Assembly (NCBI GenBank): GCA_964431735.1
Contig: CAYSLJ010000021.1
Span: forward strand, 1-55,332
DNA from: CALARM01 sp964431735
GTDB lineage: Bacteria > Vulcanimicrobiota > SpSt-956 > JAKJGF01
Length of the DNA: 55,332 bases
Direction of reading: 5' to 3'
Below are positions 25,508-33,179 of the stretch, piece after piece (position 1 is the stretch's first letter; every line of letters begins with the position of its first letter). Below the pieces are notes generated by a model. The model was given only the letters and a program-made list of their open reading frames with translations, did no database searches and was not told the origin of the DNA. A program made the position numbers and the translations under genes.

Positions 25508-26395
25508 ATGCCACAGATAGAAGAAAGAACAGACAGGTTAGAGTTTCTAATGGCTCAGTCGCAACTGATGTATCAGGGCCTGGTAGTAGAAATGAAAGAA
25601 TTCAAAAATGAAATGAAAGAATTCAAAAATGAAATGAAAGATTTTAAGACCCATACACAGGCTACTGTAGACGATTTAAGTAAAGAAATGAAAGAGTTCA
25701 AGACACATACACAGGCTACTGTAGGCAATTTAAGTAAAGAAATAAACGATTTCAAGACACATACACAGGCTACTGTAGGTAATTTAAGTAAAGAAATAAA
25801 CGATTTCAAGACACATACACAGGCTACTGTAGACAATTTAAGTAAAGAAATAAATGATTTCAAGACACATACACAGGCTACTGTAAACGATTTAAGTAAA
25901 GAAATGAAAGAGTTTAAAAATGAAATCAGGCAGGATATAAAAGATATGAATAAGAAATGGGGAGACCTGGCGATTAAATGGGGAACTATTGTAGAAGATC
26001 TGGTTGCACCCAATGTGGAAGCTATAGGAGAAAAATATTTTAATTTAAAAGACTGCCATACTTTTATAACTAATATAAGAAAAAGAAAACCCAGGGAAAA
26101 AGAATTTGATGTCATTGCCGTGTATGATACAGCTATAATAATGGTTGAAGTAAAATCCACACCGAGAACAGGCTATATAGAAACCTTTATAGATTTTATA
26201 AAAAATAAGGAATTTTACCTTTTTTTCCCTGAATATAAGGATAAAGAACTTATCCCTGTTTTTGCTTCACTGCACATCCCCGAAGAGGTTATTAAATATC
26301 TCTCCAGAAACAATATTGTAGCTATGGCTATGAGTGATTATATTATGGATATAGTTAATCCGGACATTATAAAATATTTATCGTGGAAATCGTAA
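25508..26395 (+). CDS. coiled-coil PD-(D/E)XK nuclease-like protein
   Basis: A 295-residue protein from ATG 25508 (AGGTG six bases upstream; the GTG at 25499 is part of that site, and the paralogue at 29658 starts the same way). N-terminal IEERTDRLEFLM leads to a long helical region with five 18-residue repeats FKTHTQATVxxLSKExxx (54-bp units, 25643-25912). The C-terminal domain (about 185-290) has FNLKD, EFDVIAVYDTAIIMVEVKS and PVFASLHIPEEV. This matches the restriction-endonuclease-like D-(9-11)-ExK core of DUF3782-type proteins common in filamentous cyanobacteria and other repeat-rich genomes. Activity is unproven. Confidence 0.8.
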   Translation: MPQIEERTDRLEFLMAQSQLMYQGLVVEMKEFKNEMKEFKNEMKDFKTHTQATVDDLSKEMKEFKTHTQATVGNLSKEINDFKTHTQATVGNLSKEINDFKTHTQATVDNLSKEINDFKTHTQATVNDLSKEMKEFKNEIRQDIKDMNKKWGDLAIKWGTIVEDLVAPNVEAIGEKYFNLKDCHTFITNIRKRKPREKEFDVIAVYDTAIIMVEVKSTPRTGYIETFIDFIKNKEFYLFFPEYKDKELIPVFASLHIPEEVIKYLSRNNIVAMAMSDYIMDIVNPDIIKYLSWKS

Positions 26396-26426
26396 TAAAA
26401 TAAATTCTCTGCTCACGCTCCTTCTC
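26357..26426. repeat. 70-bp direct repeat, copy 1
   Basis: Matches 30246-30315 at 66 of 70 positions. It spans the end of the PD-(D/E)XK gene (coding for NPDIIKYLSWK and the stop) and a 3' stub of the ABC permease gene (GCTCACGCTCCTTCTC). The two copies flank 26.43-30.25 kb. Confidence 0.85.
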
Positions 26427-26515
26427 CTAATCAGTCTCTCTAATAACGAAGTATGAGAATCTATTCCTCTCTTCACCCTTCACGATTCTTATATAAATAG
26501 TATAAGTTTAAAATC

Positions 26516-26590
26516 CTATAAATTCCGGTCAATTTTATAGCCAATTTCTTTGCCGGTAAAGGCAATGGCTAAAAATATTACCTTATACAT
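26516..26590 (-). pseudogene. short C-terminal gene remnant
   Basis: A minus-strand frame reads MYKVIFLAIAFTGKEIGYKI and then DRNL-stop, and stays open a few codons upstream. AFTGKE resembles the tail of AAA-ATPase-like/DUF1703 proteins. No start region or upstream domain is present. Very short, so tentative. Confidence 0.25.
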
Positions 26591-26657
26591 AGTAATATTA
26601 TTGAAACTGTTTTCTAAATTAAATGCCGGAGCCCGGGAAGTCTGGATAATTTTATGC

Positions 26658-26663
26658 TATAAT
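26658..26663 (+). promoter_or_regulatory. -10 box of the hicAB operon
   Basis: TATAAT lies 22 bases before the hicA ATG and just ahead of AAGGGGTGATG. No convincing -35 is present. Confidence 0.45.
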
Positions 26664-26684
26664 AATAAGGGGTGATGCTTCACA

Positions 26685-26870
26685 ATGCCTTTAACGGGTG
26701 AACAAATGTTAAAATTATATCTGAAAAATGGATGGGTTATAATAAATAAAGAAGGCTCTCATCGCAGGGTTGCAAAAGGAAAACACAGAGAGACGATTGT
26801 AGATACAAAGAAAACCCTTAAAAAAGGGTTAGAAAAATATTTACTGAAAAGATTGAAAGAGGTGGGATAA
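26685..26870 (+). CDS. hicA: type II toxin HicA (mRNA interferase)
   Basis: A 61-residue protein of the YcfA/HicA double-stranded-RNA-binding fold. It begins LTGEQMLKLYLKNGW and has the catalytic-His region EGSHRRVAKGKHR followed by TKKTLKKGLEKYLLKRL. The length is typical. AAGGGGTGA precedes the ATG. It ends directly against the hicB ATG (0-bp gap), so the pair is translationally linked. It should be an mRNA-cleaving toxin neutralised by HicB. Confidence 0.88.
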   Translation: MPLTGEQMLKLYLKNGWVIINKEGSHRRVAKGKHRETIVDTKKTLKKGLEKYLLKRLKEVG

Positions 26871-27068
26871 ATGAAATATAAAGGAATAATTTATAAAGAA
26901 GATGATGGTTACTGGATCGATTTTCCTGAAATAGAAGGCTGTCATACACAGGGGGATACTCTCGAAGAACTACTTGCAAACGCCAGAGAAGTTTTATCTT
27001 TATGTTTACAGGATATAAAAGAACCTCCAAAGCCCAGAGAGATTTCTCTCGTAGAAATAGAAGTTTAG
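26871..27068 (+). CDS. hicB: HicB-type antitoxin
   Basis: A 65-residue protein with the HicB N-terminal fold: YKGIIYKEDDGYWIDFPEIEGCHTQGDTLEELLANAREVL. The C-terminus (LQDIKEPPKPREISLVEIEV) is short and has no DNA-binding domain, as in minimal HicB partners. The ATG directly follows hicA, with GAGGTGGGATAA spanning the junction. Confidence 0.88.
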   Translation: MKYKGIIYKEDDGYWIDFPEIEGCHTQGDTLEELLANAREVLSLCLQDIKEPPKPREISLVEIEV

Positions 27069-27155
27069 ATTTGGCAAAGAGTGGAGGTGACGAAGCAATT
27101 ACACAAAAAGAGGAAGATGTAAAATTTATAATCAACGAAAAAACTTTAAAGTATT

Positions 27156-27416
27156 TTAAGGGTTATTCAGACACTCATCATGATTATCCATGTTCCTGAG
27201 CCGATATACATCATCAATTATATCAAAAGTAAATCTATAATGGATATCCACTCTGACTTCCCAGATATTATTAACGCCCTGTATTTTCTTTGTATGCAAT
27301 GATGGATGATAAGGATTCTGACAGAATAATCTTAAAGCTTTTTCTACTTTTTTCTTTAACCTGGCATCAAGTCTCTTAAAAGCCTCTTTAAATCTATCAG
27401 ATCTGCGTATCTTCAT
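27156..27416 (-). CDS. RelE/ParE superfamily toxin
   Basis: An 86-residue protein with IRRSDRFKEAFKRLDARLKKKVEKALRLF, NPYHPSLHTKKIQG, WEVRVDIHYRFTFDI and the C-terminal DNHDECL, typical of RelE/YafQ-like ribosome-dependent mRNA interferases. Its start overlaps the AbrB-type antitoxin stop by 4 nt (ATGA). It converges with hicB, 88 bp apart. Confidence 0.87.
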   Translation of the reverse strand: MKIRRSDRFKEAFKRLDARLKKKVEKALRLFCQNPYHPSLHTKKIQGVNNIWEVRVDIHYRFTFDIIDDVYRLRNMDNHDECLNNP

Positions 27417-27685
27417 AAATTTAAATCCTTTATCAAATCTTCAACATTATCAAAATCTTTACAAATACCATTATTAAAATCCCTGTCAGCTTCTTTTTCG
27501 CCTTCCTGCCATTTCTTACTGAAGAACCAATCTTCGTCCCTGTTAATAACTTTCTGAGGAGTCAAAATAATCCTGTTTCCATCAACTTCAACTGCCAGTA
27601 AATCATGCTCTTTTAACTGTAATATTTTCCTTATATCAGCAGGTAGAGTTAACTGGTTTTTCTTCTGTATCTGCAATAATTTCAT
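27413..27685 (-). CDS. AbrB/MazE-type antitoxin
   Basis: A 90-residue protein. The N-terminal SpoVT/AbrB swapped-hairpin domain (LLQIQKKNQLTLPADIRKIL ... DLLAVEVDGNRIILTPQ) binds DNA. An acidic C-terminal tail (DEDWFFSKKWQEGEKEADRD ... FDNVEDLIKDL) is likely to wrap the toxin. GAGGTGA precedes the ATG. The operator region 27703-27762 carries repeated GGAAATT sites around the -10 box. Confidence 0.87.
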   Translation of the reverse strand: MKLLQIQKKNQLTLPADIRKILQLKEHDLLAVEVDGNRIILTPQKVINRDEDWFFSKKWQEGEKEADRDFNNGICKDFDNVEDLIKDLNL

Positions 27686-27702
27686 AAAATCACCTCTATT
27701 CT

Positions 27703-27762
27703 GAATTTCCTTTATACGGAATTTCCGTCATGTATATTATATAGCATTTTTATGAAATTTCC
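27703..27762 (-). promoter_or_regulatory. promoter and operator of the AbrB/RelE pair
   Basis: On the minus strand TATAAT (27741-27736) is bracketed by three GGAAATT sites: GGAAATTTC at 27762-27754, CGGAAATTCCG at 27728-27718 and GGAAATTC at 27710-27703. The middle one is a perfect palindrome. This spacing suggests autoregulation by the AbrB-type antitoxin. Confidence 0.55.
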
Positions 27763-27795
27763 TAATTTCTGACAAAACTTCTTTATCTTATTACC

Positions 27796-28764
27796 CTACC
27801 TGGCTCCATTCTTCTTGAGTATATCAACTATTTCTGTATATTCATTTTCTTCTGCCATTTTTAAGGGAGTTTTTCCTTCCTTATCTTTAGCGTTAATATC
27901 CACCCCTTTAATAGTTATAAGAAATTCCACTGATTCCTTTGATCCGCTCATTGCTGCATAGTGCAGAGCTGTCCAGCTAAAATTATCTCTGGCCTTAATA
28001 TCCGCCCCTCTGGCCAGAAGAAGGTCCGCTAATTCACTTGACTCACTGACTGCCGCTGCATGCCGAACTACTGCAGCATGCAGAGGTGTTATACCATTTT
28101 TATTTTTAGCATTCACATCTGCACCTTTATTCAGAAGAAATTCTGCTATTTCCTTTGCTCCATTATATGCTACGTAGAGCAGAGGCGTCATGCCATCCTT
28201 ATCTTTAGCATTCACATCCGAGCCTTTATTCACAAGAAATTCCACTATTTCTTTCTTCGAGTCACTCGATGCCGCACAGTGCAAAGCTGTTCTGCTATCG
28301 TTATCTTTAGCGTTAATATCCTCCCCTTTATTCACAAGAAATTCCACTATTTCCTGTGATTTGCCATATGCTGCATAGTGTAAAACTGTATCGCCCCGGG
28401 CATCTTTAGCCTTAATATCTGCCCCTTTAGCCAGAAGAAATTCTACTATGTCTTTTGAGCCAATCATTGCAGCATAATGGAGGGCTGTACTGCCACCTTT
28501 ATCCCTGGTATTAATGTCCGCCCCTTCAGTCAGAAAAAATTCCATTATTTCCTTTTTGCCATTCTTTGCCGCATAGAGTAAAGGTATTTCTCCATAAGTA
28601 GTTTCTGTATTAATAAGATCAGGATTTTTAGCGAGTAATGATTTCACCTGTGCAAGGTCTCCTGCGTATATGGCATCGAAAATATCACCTGCCATAACAA
28701 TAGCTGCAGTCATTATAATAAAGATACTTATTAATAAAAAAACAGTGAACCTGTGATTAACCAT
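27796..28764 (-). CDS. exported ankyrin-repeat protein
   Basis: A 322-residue protein from ATG 28764, chosen because AAGGAGG sits nine bases upstream; the longer frame from 28794 would put that site inside the gene. The signal peptide HRFTVFLLISIFIIMTAAIV ends before GDIFDAIYAGDLAQVKSLLA, the same cap as in the large ankyrin gene at 20.2-23.4 kb. Eight ankyrin repeats follow (GxTALHYAAxxGSKEIVEFLxxKGADINAKD) and a capping helix (LKMAEENEYTEIVDILKKNG). It follows a broken TPR gene whose TAA overlaps the binding site, so the two formed an operon. Confidence 0.88.
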   Translation of the reverse strand: MVNHRFTVFLLISIFIIMTAAIVMAGDIFDAIYAGDLAQVKSLLAKNPDLINTETTYGEIPLLYAAKNGKKEIMEFFLTEGADINTRDKGGSTALHYAAMIGSKDIVEFLLAKGADIKAKDARGDTVLHYAAYGKSQEIVEFLVNKGEDINAKDNDSRTALHCAASSDSKKEIVEFLVNKGSDVNAKDKDGMTPLLYVAYNGAKEIAEFLLNKGADVNAKNKNGITPLHAAVVRHAAAVSESSELADLLLARGADIKARDNFSWTALHYAAMSGSKESVEFLITIKGVDINAKDKEGKTPLKMAEENEYTEIVDILKKNGAR

Positions 28765-28777
28765 TACCTTCTCCTCC

Positions 28778-29152
28778 TTAATTATTTTTTTCATTTACCT
28801 GAACTTCATTTATTTTCCAGTCCCCTTTTTCATTGATCATCCATACAGTTCCTGTATAAATGCCTGTCTTATTCCCGTTTCCTGTATCATCTACCGAATA
28901 CAATTCGATTTTAACTTCAGCCCTTTTTTCTGTCTGAGAGAGAATTTCCAGATCTCTTATGCCAATAGTGATATTACTTTCCCAGTTTGAATAAAACTCA
29001 TCGTAAGAGTGAGCTGATTTCCACTCTTTACTCCTGCAATTATAAGCGTCTTTAAATTTTTTATTATTTATGGCAGTATAATGTTTATCCAGTAAATCTA
29101 CGAGCGGCTGTCCCTGAATTTTTTTCGAGTCACTCTTTTGATTGAGGCTGAG
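28778..29152 (-). pseudogene. C-terminal NTF2-like part of the interrupted TPR gene
   Basis: In frame with the TPR protein across a TAA at 29153-29155. The 124 further codons (LSLNQKSDSKKIQGQPLVDL, then LDKHYTAINNKKFKDAYNC ... GTVWMINEKGDWKINEVQVN) look like an NTF2/SnoaL-like domain. No start codon with a binding site lies in this part. The intact ancestor would have been a 242-residue exported TPR plus NTF2-like protein. Confidence 0.65.
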
Positions 29153-29506
29153 TTATAATTGCTTCAATAAAACCGTATTCTTAAGATGTGCCAGAACACA
29201 GGCTTTATAGGCTAATAATTTATCAGAATCAGGTTTTGACTTCAGTGCTTCACCGTAACACCTGCTGGCATCTTCGTAAGAACACATTCTGTAATAACAA
29301 TTTCCCAGATTAAACCAGAGAGTTCCCGACTCTGGATCTCGCTCAAGGGCTCTGTCAAAACATTTTGCTGCTTCACTATATTTTCCCTGTTTATAAAGTT
29401 CCGTTCCATTCTGGTTCCAATCTTTAGCAGACTGGGCCAGAATACATGTTGCCGTTATTACAAGAAATAATGAAATTATTACTATTTTTTGTACGTTTAA
29501 GAACAT
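29153..29506 (-). CDS. exported TPR protein, N-terminal part of an interrupted gene
   Basis: 117 residues. Signal peptide VQKIVIISLFLVITATCILA, cleaved near AQS. Two to three TPR units follow (AKDWNQNGTELYKQGKYSEA, LWFNLGNCYYRMCSYEDASR). GAGGAGG precedes the ATG. The frame stops at TAA 29153-29155 in the middle of an open reading frame that continues to 28778. It may still make a short TPR protein. Confidence 0.75.
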   Translation of the reverse strand: MFLNVQKIVIISLFLVITATCILAQSAKDWNQNGTELYKQGKYSEAAKCFDRALERDPESGTLWFNLGNCYYRMCSYEDASRCYGEALKSKPDSDKLLAYKACVLAHLKNTVLLKQL

Positions 29507-29657
29507 AAAAAACCTCCTCTTCTATCAATTTTCCTTATATTTCTCTCCGGGAAAATGAAAGTCCTTCCTGATAGATACTTTCTAATCTATTTGCTCAAGT
29601 CATAATATTTATGATATACTATAAAAAAGAGAAATTTTAAGAGGCAGGTGATAAGTT

Positions 29658-30218
29658 ATGCTGGCTATAGAAGAAAGAGTTGATAGATTGGAATCTTTAA
29701 TGGAACAGACTCAATTAATGTTTCAGGGATTAATTTTACAGATGAATAAAGATACCAGGGAGATGAAGAAAGAAATCAATAATCAATGGGAGAAGATTGT
29801 TAAAAAGTTAGGCACCCTGGTTGAAGATATGGTTATACCTAATATCGAGTTTATAGCTAAAAAATACTTTAACCTGAAGAATGGTAGAATATATACAAGA
29901 ACTAAAATTTATAATCCTCTTGATAATTCAGAACAGAGGGAATTTGATGTTATAGCCATCTATTCAGATAAAATAATTCTTGTAGAAGCAAAATCCAATC
30001 CTAAACCGGAAGAAGCTAAAGAATTTATTGAGCTTATTAAAAGCGGAACATTTTTCAAATATTTCCCGGAATATACAGAAAAAGAGTTAATTCCGATATT
30101 TGCTTCTTTTCATATACCTGAAAATGTAATCAAGAAATTATCTAAAAATAAAATTTATGCTATGGGTATCAAAGAAGATACTATGGATATTTTGAACCGG
30201 GAATTATTAGAACATTGA
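29658..30218 (+). CDS. PD-(D/E)XK nuclease-like protein, short paralogue
   Basis: A 186-residue paralogue of the protein at 25508, without the 18-residue repeats. N-terminal IEERVDRLESLMEQTQLMFQ, a coiled coil to about 60, then GTLVEDMVIPNIEFIAKKYF and the nuclease-like core EFDVIAIYSDKIILVEAKSN with IPIFASFHIPENVI. AGGCAGGTGA precedes the ATG, matching the paralogue's start. Downstream (30246-30315) a relic of the longer paralogue's C-terminus persists. Confidence 0.8.
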   Translation: MLAIEERVDRLESLMEQTQLMFQGLILQMNKDTREMKKEINNQWEKIVKKLGTLVEDMVIPNIEFIAKKYFNLKNGRIYTRTKIYNPLDNSEQREFDVIAIYSDKIILVEAKSNPKPEEAKEFIELIKSGTFFKYFPEYTEKELIPIFASFHIPENVIKKLSKNKIYAMGIKEDTMDILNRELLEH

Positions 30219-30245
30219 TTGCTTTTTTATATGGAGTCAGACGCC

Positions 30246-30315
30246 AATCCAGACATTATAAAATATTTATCGTGGAAACCGTAATAAAGTAAATTCTCTG
30301 CTCACGATCCTTCTC
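30246..30315. repeat. 70-bp direct repeat, copy 2
   Basis: Partner of 26357-26426. Its first part reads as the C-terminal NPDIIKYLSWK of the long PD-(D/E)XK protein although no such gene ends here, and its last part is the genuine 3' end of the permease gene. Confidence 0.85.
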
Positions 30316-31240
30316 TTTCAAAGACTTTCCCTAAAGCAGAAGGCCCTCTCGCCTTACCTGTTACAAAGATAAGCGCAAGGATTGTAATGATATATGGAGC
30401 CATAACCGCATATTCATAGGGGATACCGATATTCAATACCTGAAGTCTCAACTGAAGGGCATCTATCATGCTGAATAAAAAGGCTCCTCCCATAATGCCG
30501 AAAGGATTCCATCTGCCGAAATAAACAAGAGCGACTGCAATAAAACCCCGTCCGCCCGCTATGTTATCCACAAATGCCGCTTCCTCCTGTCCTATCGTAA
30601 GAAATGCTCCTCCCAGGGCAGCAAGGACTGAGCCCGTTATGACACATATATATCTTGTCCTTTCTACGGAGACTCCGAGAGAATCTGCGGCATGAGGGTT
30701 TTCTCCTGCCGCTCTTATTTTTAACCCCCAGGTGGTTTTAAAGAGTATGAACCAGGAAAGAGGAACCAGCAGTAGTGCAAGATAGACCATGCAGTTCTGA
30801 TTGAACAGGATCTCTCCTATAAAAGGTATTTTTGAGAGTAAAGGCACAGGGAAGGGGCTGACCCCTTTTGTCTGTGCTATTGAGCCCATGGTCAGGCGGA
30901 AAAACAACCCTGACAGTCCCATGCCAAGTATGTAAATACCTATACCGTTTATTTCCTGGTCGCCCTTCAGGGTAATACTTGCAAAAGACATGACAAGCCC
31001 GAAGAGGAGCCCTGTAATTATTGCTCCTGTCAGGGCAAGTAAGAGATTGCCTGTCTTAAAGGCTATGAAAAAACTGACAAAAGCTCCTACCATCATTATG
31101 CCTTCCACTCCCAGGTTTAATACTCCGCTTCTCTGGGAATACATTTCACCTGTAGAAGCAAGGAGAAATGGTGCGGAAAGCCTTACGCCTGCATTTAACA
31201 GGCCTGTCATTACCCCTGTTTGTAATAGTTCGTTTAACAT
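30302..31240 (-). CDS. ABC transporter permease (nucleoside/BMP type, NupQ-like)
   Basis: A 312-residue integral membrane protein from ATG 31240 (AAAGGTGA five bases upstream; the GTG at 31249 lies in that site). About eight to ten hydrophobic helices. The family features are SAPFLLASTGEMYSQRSGVL, NLGVEGIMMVGAF, RAAGENPHAADSLGVSVERT and VALVYFGRWNPFGIMGGAFL, as in YufQ/NupQ. Its ATPase and BMP lipoprotein are at 13.7-16.4 kb on the same strand, 14 kb away. The second permease (NupP-like) of this transporter class is not in the window unless it precedes this gene elsewhere. Confidence 0.9.
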   Translation of the reverse strand: MLNELLQTGVMTGLLNAGVRLSAPFLLASTGEMYSQRSGVLNLGVEGIMMVGAFVSFFIAFKTGNLLLALTGAIITGLLFGLVMSFASITLKGDQEINGIGIYILGMGLSGLFFRLTMGSIAQTKGVSPFPVPLLSKIPFIGEILFNQNCMVYLALLLVPLSWFILFKTTWGLKIRAAGENPHAADSLGVSVERTRYICVITGSVLAALGGAFLTIGQEEAAFVDNIAGGRGFIAVALVYFGRWNPFGIMGGAFLFSMIDALQLRLQVLNIGIPYEYAVMAPYIITILALIFVTGKARGPSALGKVFEREGS

Positions 31241-31257
31241 GTTTTTCACCTTTTATT

Positions 31258-31372
31258 GTCGTGACGCGTAACGCGTGACGCGTGACGCGTGATGCGTGAT
31301 GCGTGTGTTCACCGGTACCGGGCGAACACAGTGGTTCGCCCCTACTCACGACTCACCACTCACCACTCACTA
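31258..31372. repeat. heptad arrays and palindrome upstream of the permease
   Basis: GTGACGC/GTAACGC/GTGATGC heptads (31260-31306), then GGGCGAACACAGTGGTTCGCCC (31320-31341, inverted repeat), then CTCACGA/CTCACCA heptads to 31372. The same order is found at 44117-44283. Confidence 0.8.
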
Positions 31373-31435
31373 AAAATACTATGCAAAAAGTTAACAAAAT
31401 TTTAATAAAAAACATCTAATTTTTTATTAATATGA

Positions 31436-31444
31436 TGTTATAAT
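31436..31444 (+). promoter_or_regulatory. extended -10 promoter of the clostripain-like gene
   Basis: TGT directly before TATAAT forms an extended -10. It lies 55 bases before the ATG. No strong -35 is seen. Confidence 0.45.
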
Positions 31445-31499
31445 TTATCATAGATGAATCTTACATTATTTCCATCCAATCAGAAAGGATGAGTTGAAC

Positions 31500-33128
31500 A
31501 TGATGATCTCCGGCAATCAAAATAACATAAATTTAAACAATACAGTTACCGGTCGTTCTTTACCGGGAAAAATACAGGAAAAAGATAATTCACAGAAAGA
31601 TACTGTCACCATTCAGGGTGAATCTTCCCGTGAGAATGATATTATTATGCCTCCTGATTTGAGGAAGATAAATATAAATAAAACACTGGTAGATTTTGCC
31701 AATTCTCTGGAAGCCGATAAAGGTCAGGACAGTCAGGGAAAAGAATGGACCGTTATGTTTTATATGGACGGAGCCAATGATCTGGAACCTCATATGGCAA
31801 AAGCCATGCTTGATCTGGAAAAAGTTGGTTCCAGTGATAAAATAAACCTTGTATCTCAGATTGCCAGATTGTCCCAGGATGAATTGCTGAAAATTACGGC
31901 AGAAAAATATAAAAATGACGCAAAGGCACTGGAAGAAGCGAAAAAACATAAAACCGGTATTGACGGCGACTGGCGTGGTGTAAGGAGATATTATATTACA
32001 GGCAATAAAGATAATGAAAGTTCCTCTTATAGTTCTAAAATGATAGAGAATCTTTATCTTACCGATATAAGCCATCCTCAGACTCTGTCGGATTTTGTCA
32101 CATGGGGTATGAAAAGTTATCCTGCAAAACATTATATGCTCGTCCTTATGGATCATGGCGCAGGGTGGCCCGGTGCTCTGAGTAATGATTTCAGCGGCTC
32201 AGACGGTCAGATGATGAGTACTCCCAGTATTGAAGCAGCTCTGAAATCTGCAGAGGCAAGGGCACATAAAAAATTGGATATAATTCATTTTGATACATGC
32301 CTTATGGGCTCTGTCGAAGTAGCCTATCAATTAAAGGATTCTGCCGATTATATGATTGCCTCGGAAGAAGTGGCAACCAGTTCCGCTCTCAATTACGGTA
32401 CTATTATCGAGAAGATGGATAAAATCGTAAGAAACACAGAAACAACACCGAAAGATATTTCCAGGCTTATAGTAAACCATTTTACGAAAGATAATCCCGA
32501 TGCCTTTAAAACTCATGCCGCCATAGATCTTAAAGAGATGGAAAAAGTTAAAACAGCTATGGATGAGGTAATTGAAGCACTGAATAAGACCGATACGCCC
32601 ATGTATATACTTAAAGATGTTGTCAAATCTGTGCAGAGTTACGGCAGAATGGCGCCATATCATCCTTTTACAGATTACAGAGACCTGAAGGATCTTTCCG
32701 TAACCATTCAAAATGATGAAAGAATAAAAGATGAAAATCTGAAAAAAACAGTAAATAAACTGATTCTTACTCTTAATCAGGCAGTCGTAGCACTGAAACC
32801 TCCTGCTACATATGTAAAAGAAGAAGTGGAGAAGGTAGAAAAAAGCGGTAGAGTTACAAAAACTCAGATTGTCATTACCGAGGAAGAAATAGGAGGAGGG
32901 GGGCTCTCCATATATTTACCGTTACAGGAAAGTGATACTTATAAGAAATTTCAGGAATATTACAGCCAGCTTGATATGAGTCAGAAGAGTCAGTGGGATG
33001 AATTTCTTGGTAAGATAACCAGTTCTCCCGATCAGGATACGGATAAATCCGCAAAAGCTCCGGAGAAGTATAAAGTAACCCTGATTCCTGACATGGAAGC
33101 AGGTAATTCTTCTGCAATGCTTACATAA
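31500..33128 (+). CDS. clostripain family (C11) cysteine protease
   Basis: A 542-residue protein from ATG 31500, with AAAGGATGAG seven bases upstream; a TTG at 31494 is less well placed. The first 80 residues are polar (NQNNINLNNTVTG, QKDTVTIQGES) with no signal peptide. The C11 domain starts at about 82 with EWTVMFYMDGANDLE. The catalytic His is in LVLMDHGAGWPG and the Cys in IIHFDTCLMGSVEVAYQL, followed by ADYMIASEEV. Clostripain relatives cut after Arg or Lys. An extended -10 promoter lies at 31436-31444. The phosphatase-like gene follows 51 bp downstream, so the two are probably co-transcribed. Confidence 0.88.
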   Translation: MMISGNQNNINLNNTVTGRSLPGKIQEKDNSQKDTVTIQGESSRENDIIMPPDLRKININKTLVDFANSLEADKGQDSQGKEWTVMFYMDGANDLEPHMAKAMLDLEKVGSSDKINLVSQIARLSQDELLKITAEKYKNDAKALEEAKKHKTGIDGDWRGVRRYYITGNKDNESSSYSSKMIENLYLTDISHPQTLSDFVTWGMKSYPAKHYMLVLMDHGAGWPGALSNDFSGSDGQMMSTPSIEAALKSAEARAHKKLDIIHFDTCLMGSVEVAYQLKDSADYMIASEEVATSSALNYGTIIEKMDKIVRNTETTPKDISRLIVNHFTKDNPDAFKTHAAIDLKEMEKVKTAMDEVIEALNKTDTPMYILKDVVKSVQSYGRMAPYHPFTDYRDLKDLSVTIQNDERIKDENLKKTVNKLILTLNQAVVALKPPATYVKEEVEKVEKSGRVTKTQIVITEEEIGGGGLSIYLPLQESDTYKKFQEYYSQLDMSQKSQWDEFLGKITSSPDQDTDKSAKAPEKYKVTLIPDMEAGNSSAMLT

Positions 33129-33179
33129 TTTTTGCATTAAACTGCATATACCATTTAGAAAATTCAGGAGGTACCATAT

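Noticed and set aside
28778..29152. Independent gene for the NTF2-like part
   Set aside because: No start codon with a binding site; the frame joins the upstream TPR gene directly.
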